A DNA stretch of 64,000 nt from Nitrobacter hamburgensis X14 (lineage in GTDB: Bacteria > Pseudomonadota > Alphaproteobacteria > Rhizobiales > Xanthobacteraceae): the NCBI RefSeq assembly GCF_000013885.1, contig NC_007964.1, positions 3,272,001 to 3,336,000 of the forward strand. The letters run 5' to 3'. The notes below the pieces were generated by a model that saw nothing but the letters and a program-made list of their open reading frames with translations, was not told where the DNA came from and ran no database searches. This document shows, piece by piece, positions 18,046-29,216 of this stretch. The translations under genes were made by a program, and so were the position numbers. Positions within the stretch are counted from its first letter, which is position 1; every line of letters begins with the position of its first letter.

Positions 18046-19149
18046 ATGGTCCAACGCCTCTGGGTCAGCAGTTGCGGCTTGAATGGCTTCGAGGGCCTGC
18101 ATCAGGCCGTGCAGGGTTCGCACATTGACGTCATGCAACTCGGACACGGCAAGATGCGCGGCACGCTATCGCATGTCGGCATCGGTGAGTTCTCCCTCAG
18201 CGTCGGCTCATTCAACCTCGGCGTTCGCACCCAACGTACCTCCAGCGACGAGAAGCTGATCGTCGGAATGCTGCTCTCGGCGAAAGACCGCGTCACCCAT
18301 TTTGCCTTCGACATGCGTCCGGCAGACGTGCTGGTGATTCCACCGGCAATCGAACATGACGGCATTTTTCACGGCGCCTCGTCCTATGCAGCGCTGCGCT
18401 TCGATCTGTCCGATGTCGTGTCTATGTTCGCCGGTGAAGCGCGCTTGAGCGATCCCGCGACCTGGTACGAGAAAAACCGTTACCGTGCCAACCAGTCCGC
18501 CCAGACCGCAACGGCCCGCCTGCCGCAGATCGTCTCCCGCCTCGCGCAGCATCAGGACGCGCTGACGGAAGCGTCCGCTGATTTCTGGAAGCGCGCCATC
18601 GTCGATTGTTTCACCGCGACGATCTTTCAATCGTTGCCGCCGGACGAGACCCGCACGCTGCCTTCGGCGCTGCGGCTCGTGCACAATGTAGAGGACTATC
18701 TGGCTGCCGCTGACGCGCGTCCGGTGCATGTATCGGAGCTTTGCGCGGCGTTCCGCGTATCGCGGCGCGGGCTGCACCGCGCCTTTCATGACGTGTTCGG
18801 CGTCGGGCCCGTGACGTTTCTCCGTCACAAGCGGCTTTGCGCGATTCATTCCGCACTAATTGACAGTTCGCCGGGCGATACCACTGTCGCCAAGGTCGCC
18901 CTGCAACAGGGCTTCGTGGAACTGGGCCGCTTCTCTCATTATTATCACGCGTTGTTCGGCGAATACCCCTCAGAGACGCTGGAACTACGGGGCGCCGAGA
19001 GTCGCGGACTGAGCGCAACACACCGCGTATCCAAACATCCACGGATGACTACCAACCGCCCCCGTTTCGCACGAGAAACTTTAAACAAACCGCTCTTGGA
19101 GTTGGCGAAGATCCAGCGCCCCTTCAAAGCAGATGCCGACTGTGATTGA
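18046..19149 (+). CDS. AraC-family transcriptional regulator
   Basis: From the ATG at 18046 (MVQRLWVSSC) the protein has 367 residues; a TTG at 18001 would add 15. Neither has a convincing ribosome site. The N-terminal half is a cupin-like sensor region (DVLVIPPAIEHDGIFHGASS). The C-terminal AraC DNA-binding domain has two helix-turn-helix parts: VHVSELCAAFRVSRRGLHRA and VAKVALQQGFVELGRFSHYY then HALFGEYPSETL. It is divergent from the sulfatase operon, so it probably controls it; the inducer is unknown. Confidence 0.85.
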   Translation: MVQRLWVSSCGLNGFEGLHQAVQGSHIDVMQLGHGKMRGTLSHVGIGEFSLSVGSFNLGVRTQRTSSDEKLIVGMLLSAKDRVTHFAFDMRPADVLVIPPAIEHDGIFHGASSYAALRFDLSDVVSMFAGEARLSDPATWYEKNRYRANQSAQTATARLPQIVSRLAQHQDALTEASADFWKRAIVDCFTATIFQSLPPDETRTLPSALRLVHNVEDYLAAADARPVHVSELCAAFRVSRRGLHRAFHDVFGVGPVTFLRHKRLCAIHSALIDSSPGDTTVAKVALQQGFVELGRFSHYYHALFGEYPSETLELRGAESRGLSATHRVSKHPRMTTNRPRFARETLNKPLLELAKIQRPFKADADCD

Positions 19150-19162
19150 AGCGGGTGACTAA

Positions 19163-19300
19163 CCGTCGTCGATGCACTACGTTCCAGTTGGGCCGCCATT
19201 TTGCCGCCTGGATCGGGCTGGTCCCGCAATAGAACGCCAACGGCGGAAAAATGGCATGGGGCCGCATCTCCAAGAAGGATGGGCTATATCTGCGGTGGCT
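19163..19300 (+). pseudogene. IS110-family transposase remnant
   Basis: Translation around 19185-19300 gives GRHFAAWIGLVPQ, a stop, then NANGGK...WGRISKKDGLYLRWL, the conserved C-terminal block of IS110/IS1111 transposases. Only about 40 codons survive and an in-frame TAG interrupts them. It runs directly into an IS5 remnant. Confidence 0.7.
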
Positions 19301-19485
19301 ACACGACGATCTATAATCGCTTCAATCGCTGGAGCCGCCAAGGCATCTGGACGGATATCTTCGACGTACTGACCGGCTCGAGCAGCATGTATTGATCAGT
19401 CTCGGTGGACTCGACCTCCATCAAAGCCCCCCCCCGCTCGGCGGCGGGCGAAAACGTATGGCCCGCCCCGGTGCAAGTGACGATT
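19291..19485 (+). pseudogene. IS5-family (IS427 group) transposase remnant
   Basis: GYTTIYNRFNRWSRQGIWTD then IFDVL matches the N-terminal region of IS427-group transposases. After a stop at 19393 another frame reads SVDSTSIKAPPRSAAGENV, the first Asp block of the DDE domain, containing a C8 run near 19427. The fragment is frameshifted and joined to IS110 on the left and IS66 on the right. Confidence 0.65.
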
Positions 19486-19494
19486 GGATGACGA

Positions 19495-20324
19495 CGTGAG
19501 CAGGCACTCCTGCTGGAGCAGATGGAATTGCAACTGGAGGACCTCGAGGCCTCGGCGACCGAAGATGAGCTGGCGGCAGAGCGGGCGGCCGCCGGTGCAC
19601 AGACGGTACACGCCTTCCAGCGCAGGCGGCCCTCGCGCAAACCATTCCCCGATCATCTGCCGCGCGAGCGGGTGGTGATTGCGGCGCCTGAGAGCTGTCC
19701 GTGCTGCGGATCGGGAAAGCTGTCGAAACTGGGCGAGGACATCACCGAAACGCTGGAGGTGATTCCACGGCAATGGAGGGTAATCCAGACGATCAGGGAG
19801 AAGTTCTCGTGTCGGGAATGCGAGAGGATCACGCACCGCCGGCGCCGTTCCATGTAACGCCACGTGGCTTCGCCGGCCCGAACCTTCTGGCGATGATCCT
19901 GTTCGAGAAGTTCGGCCAGCATCAACCGCTAAACCGGCAGAGCGAGCGTTATCGGCACGAAGGCGTGTCGACACTGGCCGACCAGGTAGGTGCCTGTACG
20001 ACGGTGCTGCAGCCGCCCCATGCTCTGATCGAGGCTCATGTTCTGGCCGCCGAACGAGCTGGCGCGCTCGCCGGGACCGATCACATCGGCTCTGTGCTGG
20101 AGCCATGCGAGACGCAAGTTCTTCGAGCCGGCTCAGAGCGCGGGGCCGACCGTGCGGCCGTCATGGCCTCGCTGATCATGACGGCAAAGCTCAATAACAT
20201 TGATCCGCTGGCGTGGCTTGCCGACGTGCTCCGCCGCATCGCCGACCTGCCGCAAAGCCGCCTTCCAGAACTGCTGCCGTGGCACTGGGCGGCGCAAGCG
20301 GAGCATCGTAAAGTGGCGGCATGA
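19495..20324 (+). pseudogene. IS66 TnpC transposase, frameshifted and internally deleted
   Basis: The first part reads LPRERVVIAAPESCPCCGSG then KLSKLGEDITETLEVIPRQW (the IS66 zinc-binding region) and breaks near 19845 into the frame PAPFHVTPRGFAGPNLLAM, then ILFEKFGQHQPLNRQ. At about 20080-20130 it jumps to the C-terminal block SERGADRAAVMASLIMTAKL then LPELLPWHW, so most of the DDE catalytic core is deleted. It resembles the tnpC at 29217-30706 closely. Confidence 0.85.
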
Positions 20325-20917
20325 CCGCCGACACCATCGCCCGCCTCAAGATTACCCTTGACGATGTCGAGCCCCTGGTTCTGCGTCGTATCGAGGTCCC
20401 ATTCAACATTCGACTGGACCGCCTGCATGAGGTGCTGCAGGCAGCCATGGGATGGACCAATAGCCATCTCTACGAAATCCGCGCTGGCGGCGCCGGCTGG
20501 GGCCTCACCGATCCTGATTGGCCTGACGGACCGCTCGATGCACGAAAGGCAAGGCTCGACGACATTGTCGAAGACACCGGCGCAAAGACGCTACGCTATC
20601 TCTATGACTTCGGTGACGGTTGGGAGCACATCATAAAGATCGAACGTCTCGTCGATCCTGTACCCGGCGAGCGCTATCCACGCTTGCTGGAGGCCAGCGG
20701 GCGATGCCCTCCCGAAGATGTTGGCGGACCGCCTGGCTATGCCGAAACCCTCGAAGCCATCAACGATCCGCGGCACGAGCGCCATGACGAATGCAAGGAA
20801 TGGATGCCAGAAAACTTCGATCCAGTCATCGTCAACGTCGAAGCGATCGCCGATGAGCTCGCCGCACTTGCCAAACACTGGTCTCGGAAACCTGCTAGGC
20901 AATCCAAATCAAACTAA
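20321..20917 (+). CDS. Plasmid pRiA4b ORF-3 family protein (IS66 passenger)
   Basis: A 198-residue protein of the PRiA4_ORF3 family (PF07929): ITLDDVEPLVLRRIEVPFNI, AMGWTNSHLYEI, YLYDFGDGWEHIIKIE and RCPPEDVGGPPGYAETLEAI. The family was named from an Agrobacterium Ri plasmid and has no established activity. The start overlaps the tnpC stop as ATGA, and the gene ends 20 bases before the IS66 terminal motif, so it travels as cargo. Unlike tnpC it has no frameshift. Confidence 0.88.
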   Translation: MTADTIARLKITLDDVEPLVLRRIEVPFNIRLDRLHEVLQAAMGWTNSHLYEIRAGGAGWGLTDPDWPDGPLDARKARLDDIVEDTGAKTLRYLYDFGDGWEHIIKIERLVDPVPGERYPRLLEASGRCPPEDVGGPPGYAETLEAINDPRHERHDECKEWMPENFDPVIVNVEAIADELAALAKHWSRKPARQSKSN

Positions 20918-21055
20918 ACCTGCGGCCTTGGGCGAATGCTTACGGAAGGATCGGACTTTAGCGGACTGGTGATTGAGGGCCAACCGCAACAACGTCGTCC
21001 TGCATCAATGGCCGGAAGCCACTTTAGCGAACTGTAATCGAGATCCATCCGGATA

Positions 21056-21748
21056 TTAGCTTTCACTGATACGATACCCAATGCCCGGCTCGGTCAGGAT
21101 GATCCGTGGATCATCGGCTTTGTCTTCGATTTTCTGCCGCAACTGGCCGATATAGACGCGCAGGTACTGCGTATCTGCGGTGTGCGCGACCCCCCACACG
21201 GCTGCAAGGATTTGCCGATGGGTCAAGACCCGGCCGGCATTTTTCGCAAGGAACGACAGCAGCTCGAATTCCTTTGGCGTCAGCTTCAATTCGACTCCTG
21301 CGCGCATCGCGCGGTGCCGCACGACATCCACTTCGAGATCGCCAGCTCGCAGCGATGGCGTCTCCGCGTTGCGCTGCAGGCGGTGCCGAAGCGCGGTACG
21401 CATCCGCGCCATCAGTTCGCCGACGTTGAAAGGCTTGTTGACGTAGTCATCGGCGCCAAGGTCGAGCGAGTCGATCTTCTCGGCTTCGCGATCCCGCGCG
21501 GAGAGAACGATCACCGGCACATCGGACCATTCACGCACCCGGCGAAGCACATCCTTGCCGTCGCCGTCGGCCAACCCGAGATCGAGCAGCACAATGTCAG
21601 GAGCGTCGGCGGCAATGCGCTTGACGGCGTCTGCGACGGTGGCGGTGCTCGACATGTCGTAGCCGTTGGCCTCGAGCGCGGGCTTGAGGAAACGAAGGAT
21701 CGCCGCCTCGTCATCGACGACCAGCACACGAGACTTTGTCGTACTCAC
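21056..21748 (-). CDS. kdpE: KdpE response regulator
   Basis: A 230-residue OmpR/PhoB-type regulator. The receiver domain (1-120) has acidic residues VVDDE, phospho-acceptor Asp in IVLLDLGLADGDG, and the Lys of YVNKPF. The C-terminal winged helix includes LTPKEFELLSFLAKNAGRVL and GIGYRI. It activates kdp transcription after phosphorylation by KdpD. Its start overlaps the kdpD stop by 4 bases, and it is the last gene of the operon. Confidence 0.95.
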   Translation of the reverse strand: MSTTKSRVLVVDDEAAILRFLKPALEANGYDMSSTATVADAVKRIAADAPDIVLLDLGLADGDGKDVLRRVREWSDVPVIVLSARDREAEKIDSLDLGADDYVNKPFNVGELMARMRTALRHRLQRNAETPSLRAGDLEVDVVRHRAMRAGVELKLTPKEFELLSFLAKNAGRVLTHRQILAAVWGVAHTADTQYLRVYIGQLRQKIEDKADDPRIILTEPGIGYRISES

Positions 21749-24429
21749 GTTGCGCCGTCCTCTCGCGGAAAGACCATCACGAACCGGGCACCGGGCTGCC
21801 CCTCCACGGGGCTGTCGACGGTAATCGATCCGCCATGAGCCTCCATAATTCCCCTTGCGATCGCAAGACCGAGGCCCGTTCCCTCCCCGCCGTCATGCAC
21901 GTCGTCCGCACCGTTTCCCCTGACGAACCGGTTGAAGACGTGCGGCAGTATATCGGACCCGATTCCGGGCCCGTTGTCGGTCACGCGTACGGTTATGTCT
22001 GACAATCCGGACTGCGCATCGATCACGATGTGCGTCTCCTTCGACGTATGCACAATTGCATTGGCCACGACATTGCCGATCGCCTGCTCCGCCAGCGCCG
22101 CATCGGCACGAACCAGCGGAAGATCGGGCGGCATCGTAATATCGATACGTTGCGGTGCGCTGCGCCGCCGCGCGGCGCTGGCCACGCGTTCGACGATCTC
22201 GCGCAGGTCGATCCAGTCACGGCGCAGTTCGAGCGCCCCGGAATCGATGCGCGTGATCGCAAGCAGGTTACGAACCATCTCATCAAGCCCTTCGGTCTCC
22301 TGCTTGATCTGCCCGAGCAGATCGGTCTTGGCTGCGGCACCGATCTTGTCGCCGTAGCTCAGCAAGCTGGTTGCGGCGCCAAGAATGGAGGACAGCGGCG
22401 TCCGGAAATCATGCGAAACCGAGGCCAGCAGCGTATTGCGAACGCGCTCGGTTTCGGTCGCTGTCCTGGCGCTCACCATCTCGCTTGCCAATGCGGCCCT
22501 TTCAAGCGCCGCGGCGGTTTGCTCGGATAACGTGTCGAGCAAGGTACGCGCCTCCGAATCGAGGGGCGGCGTATCCTTGTCCTTTGCAACGCCGATGACG
22601 CCGAGGGCTTTGTCGCCGATTCGCAGCGGAACGAAATACCACGGGATGATCGGCAAGGTCCCGGTGTCGGCGCCCGCGGGTTCCGCATGGTTGTAGGCCC
22701 AACGCGCGGCCGTCATGGTCGCCGTATCCAGCGCATCTTCCGGCGGCCAGGCTGCGGTCAGGGCAAGACCATCGCCCTCCGCCAGCAGCACCACGACCGG
22801 CCGCGCCAGGCTGGCATGAATTTCCCCGGCCGCGCCTTCAGCAATGCCGTCCCGTGTCGCCAATCCCGACAGGCGGCGTGTGAATTCGTAGAGTCGGCGC
22901 ATGGCGCGAACCCGGCCCGCGGATACGCGCGCCTGATCCCGCACCCGACCTGCCATCGCGGAGGTAACAATCGCGACGACCAGGAAGATGACCAGCGCCA
23001 GCAGTTCATAGGGCTCGGCAATCGTGAAGTTGTAGAGCGGCGGAATGAAGAAGAAGTTGTAGATGAAGAATGACAGCACCGAGGCGTAGATCGCGGGCCA
23101 GACGCCGAAGTTGATGGCGCTCACCAGCACCGATAGCATGAACACCATCGACAGATTCGGGATCGGCATCAGTTCGGTCAATACTTTGCTGACGGCGAGC
23201 GCCGCAGCCACCGTCAGGGTGGCGTAGACGAACGGAAGTGGACGCAGCGGACTCCTGTTGTGCAGCAACCAGCCCGACGCCGGTTCGGACACATCGCTTT
23301 CGCGCGTGACCAGATGAATGGCGATGTCCTGTGTTCGCCGGACCAGTTCGTACGGCAGCGACCGGCGCAGCAGTTCGCTGAAAAATCCACCGCGCGAGCG
23401 GCCGACCACGATCTGGGTGACGTTCTCGAATTTCGCAAAGCGCAGTAACTCGGCAGGGAGATCGGCACCAGTCAGGGTTTGCGTCTCCGCGCCCAGACTT
23501 TCCGCCAGCTTCATCACCTCATCGAGACGTTGACGGGCCGCACTATTGAGGCTGGCACCGGGCCGCTCGACCGTCACCGCGATCCACGGCGCATCCATCA
23601 GGTCTGCGAGCCGCTTGGCGGTACGAACCACGGTGGGCGACACCGGATCGGGACCGATACATGCCAGAATACGTTCGCCGGCCGCCCAAGGCCCATCGAT
23701 CGCCTGCGCCTGCATCCGCTCGATCAGGGATGCATCCACCCGCTCGGCCGCGCGGCGCATGGCGAGTTCGCGCAGCGCCGTCAGGTTTTGCGGCTTGAAG
23801 AAATTCTCGACGGCGCGCGCGGCGGTATCCTGAACGTAGACCTTGCCTTCCGCGAGGCGCTTCAGCAATTCGTCCGGCGGAAAGTCGACCAGCACGACCT
23901 CGTCCGCTTGATCGAAGACCTTATCGGGCACGGTCTCGCGCACGCGCACCTTGCTGATTTTCTGGACGACGTCGTTGAGGCTTTCGAGATGCTGAATGTT
24001 CAGCGTGGTCCAGACGTCGATCCCTGCCCGCAACAGTTCATCGATGTCCTGCCAGCGCTTGGGGTGCCGGCTGCCCGGCACGTTGGTGTGAGCGTATTCG
24101 TCGACCAGCAGCAGGCCCGGTTTGCGCGCCCGCGCGGCATCGAGGTCGAACTCGTGCATCACCTGATTGCGATAGACGATCGGTTTGCGCGCGAGCACCT
24201 CAAAGCCGTCGAGCATCTGGTCGGTCTCGCGGCGGCCGTGGGTTTCCACGAGCCCCACGACAACGTTGCGACCACCGGCAATCTCGCTGCGTGCCGCCGC
24301 CAGCATCGCGTAGGTCTTGCCGACGCCCGGCGCGGCGCCGAGAAAAATCTTCAGATGGCCGCGTCCCTCCTTTTTGGCGAGGGCCAGCAGCGCGTCGGGT
24401 GAGGCTCGTGTGGCCGGCTCGCCGGACAT
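21745..24429 (-). CDS. kdpD: KdpD potassium/turgor sensor histidine kinase
   Basis: An 894-residue membrane sensor kinase of full length. The N-terminal KdpD domain has a Walker-like motif GAAPGVGKTYAML and VDEYAHTNVPGSRH; a universal-stress-protein-like domain follows. Four membrane segments lie around residues 400-500, then a GAF domain, a histidine-kinase core with H in SVSHDFRTPLSSILG, and ATP-binding G boxes DNGPGIGSDIL and GEGTGLGLAI. It senses low K+ and phosphorylates KdpE. It follows kdpC by 9 bases and overlaps kdpE. Confidence 0.96.
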   Translation of the reverse strand: MSGEPATRASPDALLALAKKEGRGHLKIFLGAAPGVGKTYAMLAAARSEIAGGRNVVVGLVETHGRRETDQMLDGFEVLARKPIVYRNQVMHEFDLDAARARKPGLLLVDEYAHTNVPGSRHPKRWQDIDELLRAGIDVWTTLNIQHLESLNDVVQKISKVRVRETVPDKVFDQADEVVLVDFPPDELLKRLAEGKVYVQDTAARAVENFFKPQNLTALRELAMRRAAERVDASLIERMQAQAIDGPWAAGERILACIGPDPVSPTVVRTAKRLADLMDAPWIAVTVERPGASLNSAARQRLDEVMKLAESLGAETQTLTGADLPAELLRFAKFENVTQIVVGRSRGGFFSELLRRSLPYELVRRTQDIAIHLVTRESDVSEPASGWLLHNRSPLRPLPFVYATLTVAAALAVSKVLTELMPIPNLSMVFMLSVLVSAINFGVWPAIYASVLSFFIYNFFFIPPLYNFTIAEPYELLALVIFLVVAIVTSAMAGRVRDQARVSAGRVRAMRRLYEFTRRLSGLATRDGIAEGAAGEIHASLARPVVVLLAEGDGLALTAAWPPEDALDTATMTAARWAYNHAEPAGADTGTLPIIPWYFVPLRIGDKALGVIGVAKDKDTPPLDSEARTLLDTLSEQTAAALERAALASEMVSARTATETERVRNTLLASVSHDFRTPLSSILGAATSLLSYGDKIGAAAKTDLLGQIKQETEGLDEMVRNLLAITRIDSGALELRRDWIDLREIVERVASAARRRSAPQRIDITMPPDLPLVRADAALAEQAIGNVVANAIVHTSKETHIVIDAQSGLSDITVRVTDNGPGIGSDILPHVFNRFVRGNGADDVHDGGEGTGLGLAIARGIMEAHGGSITVDSPVEGQPGARFVMVFPREDGAT

Positions 24430-24438
24430 GCTGCTCCT

Positions 24439-25056
24439 TTACCTTGGCTGACCAGACGCCGCCATTCTATCCAGCGCCAGGTTCAGCTTCAGCACATTTA
24501 CGCGCGGCTCGCCGAGGAAGCCAAGATCACGCCCCTCGGTCCGGCTGTCGATCAGGGTCTCGACCTCTGCTTCCGGCAGATTTCGCGCTTTCGCGACCCG
24601 CGGCACCTGAAACCGGGCCGCTTGCGGAGAGATATCGGGATCGAGGCCGCTACCCGATGCGGTCACAAGATCGACCGGAACCGCCGCCGAGGGATTTTGC
24701 GCCTTCAAGGTGGCGACGTCCTGCCGGAGGCGATCGGCCAGCGCCTTGCTGGTGGGCCCGAGATTGGATCCCATCGAATTAACTGCATTGTAGGGAGCCG
24801 GCACGGTCTTTGAGGCGTCCTTCGGATCAGGCGCAGTCGTCGCCGAGGGACGGCCATGAAAATACCTGTCCGCCGTGAATGACTGTCCAATCAAGGCCGA
24901 GCCGATGGTCTTGCCGCCCTGCTCGATCAGACTTCCCTGTGCCTGATAGGGAAACAGCACCTGGGCGGCGCCGGTCATGGCCAGCGGATAGATCAGGCCG
25001 GTGATGATCGTCAGCGCGACGAGGATGACGATGGCCGGGCGCAGTTCTTTCAACAT
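24439..25056 (-). CDS. kdpC: Potassium-transporting ATPase subunit KdpC
   Basis: A 205-residue periplasmic subunit with one N-terminal membrane segment (RPAIVILVALTIITGLIYPLA). Conserved blocks are GSALIGQSFTADRYFHGRPS, MGSNLGPTSKAL and VTASGSGLDPDISPQAA. It stabilises the KdpFABC complex and modulates ATP affinity. It lies 9 bases after kdpB. Confidence 0.95.
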   Translation of the reverse strand: MLKELRPAIVILVALTIITGLIYPLAMTGAAQVLFPYQAQGSLIEQGGKTIGSALIGQSFTADRYFHGRPSATTAPDPKDASKTVPAPYNAVNSMGSNLGPTSKALADRLRQDVATLKAQNPSAAVPVDLVTASGSGLDPDISPQAARFQVPRVAKARNLPEAEVETLIDSRTEGRDLGFLGEPRVNVLKLNLALDRMAASGQPR

Positions 25057-25065
25057 GACAGCCTC

Positions 25066-27135
<2,070 letters not shown>

Positions 27136-27153
27136 AAGCGCACCCTGATATGT

Positions 27154-28857
27154 CTAGAACAGGCTGCCGGACTGCATCGCGAGATGCTCGACAATCGGGC
27201 CGAGCGCGAGCGCCGGGAAGAAGGTCAGGCCACCGACGATGAGGATGACGCCGACCAGAAGCCCGACGAACAACCCACCCGTGGTCGGAAACGTCCCGCT
27301 CGACACGGCGACGGTTTTCTTGGCCGCAAGCGATCCGGCGACCGCCATGGCCGGCACGATCATCCAGAACCGGCCGACGAACATCGCGACCGCGCCGGCG
27401 AGATTGTAAAACAGCGTGTTTCCGGACAGCCCGGCAAAGGGTGAACCGTTGTTCGCGGTCTGCGAGGTGAAGGCGTACAGCGCCTCGCTGAACCCGTGCG
27501 GCCCGGCATTGCCCATCGACGCGGCGGCAGGCGGATAGATCACCGCGACAGCGGTCCAGCCCAGCATCATCAGCGGCAGGACCAGAATGGCGAGCATCGC
27601 CATCTTGACCTCGCGCGCCTCGATCTTCTTGCCGACGTATTCCGGGGTGCGCCCGACCATCAGGCCGGCGATGAACATCGTGACGATGACGAACAACAGC
27701 ATTCCATAGAGGCCTGCGCCGACACCACCGACCACAATCTCGCCGAGCTGCATGTTGATCAGCGGGATCATGCCGCCGAGCGCGGTGAAAGAGTCGTGCA
27801 TGGCGTTGACCGCGCCGCATGAGGCCGCCGTGGTGACGACCGCGAACAGCGCGGAGCCAACGATGCCGAAGCGGACCTCCTTGCCCTCCATGTTGCCGCC
27901 CGCGAGGCCGAGCCCGTCCAGCAGCGTCGTGCCATTGGCTTCAGCCCAGTAGCAGACCGCAACGCCGGCAATGAACAACACGCCCATGGCGGCCAGGATC
28001 GCCCAACCCTGACGCTGGTTTCCCACCATGCGGCCGAACACATTGGTCATGGCCGCGCCGAGCACGAAAATGGCGATCATCTGAACGTAATTGGACAGCG
28101 CCGTCGGATTCTCGAACGGGTGCGCGGCATTGGCGTTGAAGAAGCCTCCGCCATTGGTGCCGAGCATCTTGATCGCGACCTGCGACGCCACCGGCCCGAC
28201 CGCGATGGTCTGTCTGGCGCCTTCGAGGGTCGTCGCGTCGACGTAAGCGCCAAGCGTCTGCGGAATGCCCTGCCAGACGAGAAACAGCGTGAGCGGAATG
28301 CAGATCGGCAGGAGAACGTAGAGCGTGCATCTGGTGATATCGATCCAGAAATTACCGACGGTTCGCACGGAGGTACGCGCGAAGCCGCGAATCAGCGCGA
28401 CGGCCAACACGATGCCGGTTGCCGCCGACAGGAAATTCTGGTGGGTGAGGCCCAGCATCTGCACGAGATACGACATCGTACTTTCGCCGCCGTAATTCTG
28501 CCAGTTCGTATTGGTGATGAAGCTGACGGCGGTATTGAGCGAGAGGTCGGGCGCGACGGCTGACTGACCGGCCGGGTTGAGCGGCAGCAACGCCTGCAGC
28601 CGCATCAGGCCGTAAAGAACGAGAAAGCCCGCGGCGTGAAACAGCAGCATGGAGACGACGTAGGTCAGCCAGTACTGCTCCCGCGTCTCGTCGACGCCGG
28701 CTACCCGGTACAGCATCGCCTCCACCGGCCGCAGGATCGGCGACAGGAACGTGCGTTCTCCGTTGAAGACGCGCGTCATGTAGCCACCGAAGAGCGGAGC
28801 GAGAGCGGCAACGATCGCGCAGAACAGCAGGATCTGCGCCCAGCCGAGCACCGTCAT
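27154..28857 (-). CDS. kdpA: Potassium-transporting ATPase subunit KdpA
   Basis: A 567-residue polytopic channel-like subunit with ten or so membrane helices and selectivity-loop sequences such as TNTNWQNYGGE, GTNGGGFFNANAAHPFENP and SQTANNGSPFAGL. It binds and conducts K+ from the periplasm. It begins 10 bases after kdpF. Confidence 0.97.
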   Translation of the reverse strand: MTVLGWAQILLFCAIVAALAPLFGGYMTRVFNGERTFLSPILRPVEAMLYRVAGVDETREQYWLTYVVSMLLFHAAGFLVLYGLMRLQALLPLNPAGQSAVAPDLSLNTAVSFITNTNWQNYGGESTMSYLVQMLGLTHQNFLSAATGIVLAVALIRGFARTSVRTVGNFWIDITRCTLYVLLPICIPLTLFLVWQGIPQTLGAYVDATTLEGARQTIAVGPVASQVAIKMLGTNGGGFFNANAAHPFENPTALSNYVQMIAIFVLGAAMTNVFGRMVGNQRQGWAILAAMGVLFIAGVAVCYWAEANGTTLLDGLGLAGGNMEGKEVRFGIVGSALFAVVTTAASCGAVNAMHDSFTALGGMIPLINMQLGEIVVGGVGAGLYGMLLFVIVTMFIAGLMVGRTPEYVGKKIEAREVKMAMLAILVLPLMMLGWTAVAVIYPPAAASMGNAGPHGFSEALYAFTSQTANNGSPFAGLSGNTLFYNLAGAVAMFVGRFWMIVPAMAVAGSLAAKKTVAVSSGTFPTTGGLFVGLLVGVILIVGGLTFFPALALGPIVEHLAMQSGSLF

Positions 28858-28867
28858 GGCGCGCCTC

Positions 28868-28957
28868 CTAAAACCGTTCGGGGCGCAGCAGCGCGTAGAC
28901 GAGATAGATGAGCAGCCCCGCGGTCACGAGCGCGGCCATCACATAGTCGATCGTCAT
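28868..28957 (-). CDS. kdpF: KdpF small membrane subunit
   Basis: A 29-residue single-span peptide (MTIDYVMAALVTAGLLIYLV then YALLRPERF) just upstream of kdpA, with GAGG before the ATG. The central hydrophobic helix and the LLRPE(R/K)F tail are hallmarks of KdpF, which stabilises the KdpABC complex. Confidence 0.93.
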   Translation of the reverse strand: MTIDYVMAALVTAGLLIYLVYALLRPERF

Positions 28958-28967
28958 GTTTGCCTCT

Positions 28968-29051
28968 TCAAAGCCGGTCGCAGGCGACGGCGTAGCCGAC
29001 CGTCAGCGCGAAGAGGGCGAAGCCGATGACGAGCATGAGCAGATCGAACAT
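28968..29051 (-). CDS. Additional 27-residue membrane peptide of the kdp operon
   Basis: An ORF of 27 codons (MFDLLMLVIGFALFALTVGY then AVACDRL) with a strong ribosome site GGAGGGAG 5 bases before the ATG. It is one hydrophobic span with a CDRL tail. It lies 10 bases upstream of kdpF, so it is the first gene of the operon. Similar peptides occur ahead of kdp in relatives as far as I recall; no role is established. Confidence 0.7.
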   Translation of the reverse strand: MFDLLMLVIGFALFALTVGYAVACDRL

Positions 29052-29216
29052 GGAAACTCCCTCCAGATCATGTGGAGTCCCGATGCAGATAGGCTGGACG
29101 ACATAAGGAAGCGATACGGATTTTCAGGTCCGCACATAAAGACAGCATAAAGACGAGGAAGACTGACGAAGCCGGTGCCGGCTGGAGTGGGCCCCTTGGG
29201 CCGGACGGGATGGTTT

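Larger units (their letters stand above)
19495..20943 (+). mobile_element. IS66-family element remnant with passenger gene
   Basis: Contains a decayed tnpC (19495-20324) and a pRiA4b-ORF3-type gene (20321-20917). It ends near GCTTAC (20938-20943), which resembles the GTAAGC terminal motif of IS66 elements. tnpA, tnpB and the left end are missing, replaced by IS5/IS110 fragments. A second IS66 remnant lies in opposite orientation on the far side of kdp (29217-31479). Confidence 0.7.

Noticed and set aside
21182..24402. Long plus-strand ORFs opposite kdpE and kdpD (about 220 and 300 codons)
   Set aside because: They lie wholly antisense to well-recognised genes in high-GC DNA, with no family resemblance and no ribosome sites; they are shadows of third-codon bias.
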